Below are positions 15,294 to 16,837 of a stretch of 16,837 nucleotides of DNA, piece by piece. Origin of the DNA: DATAFF01 sp036257595 (GTDB lineage: Bacteria; Pseudomonadota; Alphaproteobacteria; Rhizobiales; Aestuariivirgaceae); the NCBI GenBank assembly GCA_036257595.1, contig DATAFF010000040.1, positions 1 through 16,837 on the forward strand, in the 5' to 3' direction. Position numbers and translations under genes: made by a program. The number at the start of each line of letters is the position of its first letter. Position 1 is the first letter of the stretch. A model generated the notes under the pieces. That model was not told the origin of the DNA and searched no databases. It worked only from the letters and a program-made list of their open reading frames with translations.

Positions 15294-15496
15294 CTGCGGT
15301 GAATCCGATGTATATGCAGGATTTTCTGGACAAGGCGATCGGGGAGGCCCTTGACGATCTCTCGGCGGATCAACTCAACCGCTTGCATGGCCGTCTGAGC
15401 GAGAACAATATTCCGCAGGATGTGCCAGTCGTGAGCAAGTTCTGCAGATTGGTTGCCAAGCGCAGAGACCAGCTGTATCTACTGCCTAAGACCTAG
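15218..15496 (+). CDS. C-terminal repeat fragment, probable -1 frame continuation of repeat protein B
   Basis: This frame follows a stop at 15215-15217 and encodes up to 92 residues, overlapping the end of gene B by 76 bases. From about residue 33 (MQDFLDKAIGEALDDLSADQ) it resembles the second half of the preceding module of B (AKINAALDKLTPQQTIAVAS), so it is part of the same repeat family. It has no dyad box and no Shine-Dalgarno before the ATG at 15218; ATG 15308 is another possible start. A strong terminator follows 23 bases after its stop, implying one transcript with B. The simplest reading is a single ~832-residue protein interrupted by a one-base deletion or a -1 frameshift between 15218 and 15293. 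A separate small protein translated by coupling is the alternative. Confidence 0.55.
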   Translation: MSGVSLSPVRSSQGEENVKRSSVDLTAVNPMYMQDFLDKAIGEALDDLSADQLNRLHGRLSENNIPQDVPVVSKFCRLVAKRRDQLYLLPKT

Positions 15497-15519
15497 CGCA
15501 ATCTCGATCTGGCTCCATC

Positions 15520-15554
15520 ATCTCCCCGCCCGACTTGGCGGGGAGATTCATTTT
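15520..15554 (+). terminator. Intrinsic terminator after the B/C unit
   Basis: ATCTCCCCGCC (15520-15530) pairs perfectly over 11 bp with GGCGGGGAGAT (15537-15547) around the loop CGACTT, followed by TCATTTT. It lies just before box 3 and ends the transcript that started at box 2. Confidence 0.85.
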
Positions 15555-15564
15555 GCCGGCCGGC

Positions 15565-15605
15565 CTGTGCCGAACGGCACAGAAGGGGCGGTGCCGCGAC
15601 TGCTA
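15565..15605 (+). promoter_or_regulatory. Dyad box 3 with -10-like element, upstream of repeat protein D
   Basis: CTGTGCCGAACGGCACAG at 15565-15582 is followed after 19 bases by GCTA (15602-15605), reading TGCTAGTTT. The ATG at 15643 follows 37 bases later, which supports 15643 and not a later codon as the true translation start of this gene. Confidence 0.8.
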
Positions 15606-15642
15606 GTTTGCCTCCTTGAGCATTCATGAACAGGGGACAGAC

Positions 15643-15765
15643 ATGGATCGAATCGCGCCCTATCGTCCGACTTACAGCCAGGTGGTGCAGGGGGGAGTCC
15701 GCCTGAGGGAACCCAACCGAACCGGGCCCCGACGAACCGGGGCGGCAAGCCGGCGACCACGGTGA
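15643..15765 (+). CDS. N-terminal segment of repeat protein D, upstream of a frameshift
   Basis: The ATG at 15643 has AGGGGA about 6 bases upstream and stands at the same distance from box 3 as the starts of A and B from theirs. In this frame only 40 codons follow before TGA at 15763. The first 16 residues (MDRIAPYRPTYSQVVQ) resemble the N-terminus of protein A (MDPAGIRYSP). After the G6 run at 15690-15695 this frame becomes Arg-rich and unconvincing, whereas the -1 frame reads a Pro/Gly/Asn-rich linker (SPPEGTQPNRAPTNRGGKP) that joins smoothly to the helical part at 15762 onward. A -1 shift would give one 256-residue protein. If the shift does not occur, this is a short peptide ending in a GTGA overlap with the downstream frame. 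Confidence 0.6.
   Translation: MDRIAPYRPTYSQVVQGGVRLREPNRTGPRRTGAASRRPR
15690..15696 (+). other. Candidate -1 ribosomal slippery heptamer G GGG GGA
   Basis: In the frame starting at 15643 the codons are CAG GGG GGA, so the bases form X XXY YYZ in the correct phase. Slipping back by one base at this point enters exactly the frame that encodes the rest of the protein. A 6-bp perfect hairpin, GCCCCG/CGGGGC with a 6-base loop (15726-15743), lies 29 bases downstream. A run of six G is also prone to replication slippage or sequencing error. Confidence 0.5.
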
Positions 15766-16412
15766 GCATCAAATCGCCCAAAAGGCCGGTGAGGGCGGAG
15801 AGGCCTATCGCGAGGGAGCGCGACTGGAATGCGCGCGCCATGGCACTGGCCAAGGAGTTCGTCGCGGCGGTGCTCGGGGGTGATCCGGAGAAGATGGATA
15901 GAGCTTTCTTTGCCCGACAAAAGGGCGAGAGAAAGCTTTACGAGATCATGCACGCGAGAAGAATGTGCAAGCAAAGCCCCGGCTGGCAGAGCGCCAGTGT
16001 GGTCGAGTGGTTCAGAGAAGCCGTCAAAGAATACTCGATCGACCAGCTCCGAGCGATCGGCGAGCATATTTACGAGATTGTCGGGGCCACGGGACTGCTG
16101 TTTCAAGAAGCGCGGACGAGCTTGGTGTTCAGTGTCAACGAACGCCTTCTTGCCCATGAGTTCGTCGACACCTTTCTCGAGCGCGGCGATCTGGCGGCGG
16201 CCTTTGCCAATTTCGAGCGGTTGTTCATTACGGCGCAACTCGATCCCCTGCGAACCAATCAACGGATGACGGCTCTCCTCCACGAGAACCTGCCGGATCT
16301 CTCGCCTGATCAGGAAGAGTGGCTGGCGCAGGCGGAGGACTCGCCTGCCGTGATCATGCTGCGCAAGGTTCTTCGCGATCTGCGGGCGCTGGAAAGCTCT
16401 TCGAACTGTTGA
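15762..16412 (+). CDS. Repeat protein D, main body (two helical modules)
   Basis: 216 residues from a GTG at 15762, probably the continuation of the frame that starts at 15643. Residues 1-22 are basic and Pro-rich. A first module spans about 25-130 (AMALAKEFVAAVLGGDPEKM, AFF at 48-50, LYEIMHARRM at 59-68, EWFREAV at 82-88). A second spans about 133-210 (GDLAAAFANFERLF, RMTALLHENL, SPAVIMLRKVL). These align in the same order with modules 4 and 5 of protein B (about residues 448-640), for example RMTALLHENL against RMSALIADYL. I do not recognise the family. The GTG has no good Shine-Dalgarno, another reason to think translation enters by frameshift. The stop is 9 bases before box 4. Confidence 0.75.
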   Translation: MSIKSPKRPVRAERPIARERDWNARAMALAKEFVAAVLGGDPEKMDRAFFARQKGERKLYEIMHARRMCKQSPGWQSASVVEWFREAVKEYSIDQLRAIGEHIYEIVGATGLLFQEARTSLVFSVNERLLAHEFVDTFLERGDLAAAFANFERLFITAQLDPLRTNQRMTALLHENLPDLSPDQEEWLAQAEDSPAVIMLRKVLRDLRALESSSNC

Positions 16413-16421
16413 AGGTCGCTG

Positions 16422-16462
16422 CTGTGCCGAACGGCACAGGTGGGGTGATGCGGATCGTGGTA
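16422..16462 (+). promoter_or_regulatory. Dyad box 4 with -10-like element, upstream of gene E
   Basis: CTGTGCCGAACGGCACAG at 16422-16439 is followed after 19 bases by GGTA (16459-16462) reading TGGTAATC, a one-base variant of the GCTA seen at the other three. The start codon follows after 54 bases, a longer leader than the others. Confidence 0.75.
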
Positions 16463-16480
16463 ATCAAGGCCCCGTGTCAA

Positions 16481-16496
16481 TTGCTGATATCAGCAA
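16481..16496. promoter_or_regulatory. Perfect 16-bp palindrome in the leader of gene E
   Basis: TTGCTGATATCAGCAA is a perfect dyad lying between box 4 and the Shine-Dalgarno of gene E. It could be an operator or an RNA hairpin at the 5' end of the message. The other three genes of the group do not have it. Confidence 0.5.
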
Positions 16497-16516
16497 GCAA
16501 ATGGGGGACAACAATC

Positions 16517-16837
16517 ATGGCGTATATTCCATCAGGATCACCACCACCAGGACAGCCACCGGGGTCGGGCCAACCGCCGGGCGGTTCGCCGTCAACGCCG
16601 AGGAAGAAGCCCATAGGGTTCCGGGCGGGAATCTATCGCATCAAAACCGGATTTATAAGAGCGGCCGTTGGACCTAAGAAGAAGAAGGCGGAGAAGAAGA
16701 GCAAGAAGGAAAAGCTTGGTCAGACGCCCGCACCTATCCCGGCGAACACAAATGCGCACCCGACCACTCCGGCACCGGTCGTTGTGCTACCGGCCATGCC
16801 GGCGCCCGTCACGCAGAATGACTTTAACTATCACGCT
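16517..16837 (+). CDS. Gene E, Pro/Lys-rich N-terminal region of an unrecognised protein, runs off the window
   Basis: 107 codons are open from the ATG at 16517 to the window end. GGGGGA lies 8 bases upstream, and the start context GGGGGA...ATCATGGCG and first residues MAYIPSG closely resemble those of gene B (MAKIPGG). Residues 5-30 are a Pro/Gly/Ser linker (SGSPPPGQPPGSGQPPGG). A segment KKPIGFRAGIYRIKTGFIRA (33-52) follows, then a lysine-rich stretch (53-70, many KK) and a Pro/Thr/Ala-rich region. This is a disordered head like those of A, B and D; if the family pattern holds, helical modules should follow outside the window. No signal peptide or membrane segment is visible. An overlapping frame at 16474-16677 lacks these features. 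Confidence 0.7.
   Translation, partial: MAYIPSGSPPPGQPPGSGQPPGGSPSTPRKKPIGFRAGIYRIKTGFIRAAVGPKKKKAEKKSKKEKLGQTPAPIPANTNAHPTTPAPVVVLPAMPAPVTQNDFNYHA

Noticed and set aside
16474..16677. 67-codon frame starting GTG at 16474
   Set aside because: It overlaps gene E in another frame, and the 16517 frame has the better ribosome site, the gene B-like start and stays open to the window end.
11448..16837. Accessory region as an integrated phage or transposon
   Set aside because: No integrase, transposase, terminal inverted repeats, attachment-site tRNA or phage structural gene was seen in the window.

Overview
The window looks like a chromosome segment of a GC-rich alphaproteobacterium, most likely of the order Hyphomicrobiales (Rhizobiales). 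The reasons are an Usg-family gene, a free-standing rpsD of the zinc-free type, a purC-purS-purQ-purL operon next to a DUF1476 (F1-ATPase inhibitor zeta) gene, an alphaproteobacterial nicotinate phosphoribosyltransferase, and a lanthanide-type methanol dehydrogenase cluster. No tRNA, rRNA, CRISPR array, transposase or integrase gene was seen.

Bases 1-7469 are housekeeping. The end of an usg gene faces rpsD across a hairpin-forming repeat. purC-purS-purQ-purL follow on the minus strand (transcribed right to left). After a 396-bp divergent intergenic region come the zeta inhibitor, nicotinate phosphoribosyltransferase and an exported L,D-transpeptidase on the plus strand. Bases 7542-11447 hold a minus-strand xoxF-xoxG-xoxJ-CXXCW cluster: a periplasmic PQQ/lanthanide methanol dehydrogenase, its cytochrome c, its MxaJ-like binding protein and a rhodanese-like accessory protein. 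Four copies of a palindromic repeat built from 7-bp GGCAGTA/C units sit in the intergenic gaps up to 8138. One copy supplies stop codons to neighbours and apparently the hydrophobic core of a signal peptide.

Bases 11800-16837 are an accessory region of unrecognised genes and the most interesting part. Four genes start there, all on the plus strand. Each is preceded by an exact copy of the 18-bp dyad CTGTGCCGAACGGCACAG, followed 18-19 bp later by a G(C/G)TA element that looks like a -10. The dyad therefore covers the -35 position, as in activator-dependent (class II, LuxR/TraR-type) promoters. The products have disordered Pro/Ser/Lys/Arg-rich N-termini and no signal peptide or membrane segment. 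Three of them are built from a shared ~100-residue helical repeat module that I do not recognise. The third gene is split by a -1 frameshift at a correctly phased G GGG GGA heptamer. The second appears to continue, in the -1 frame, into a small C-terminal ORF that ends just before a strong terminator. The fourth runs off the window. I read this as a coordinately regulated family of repeat proteins, plausibly secreted effectors, possibly under quorum control. The regulation and secretion parts are inference.
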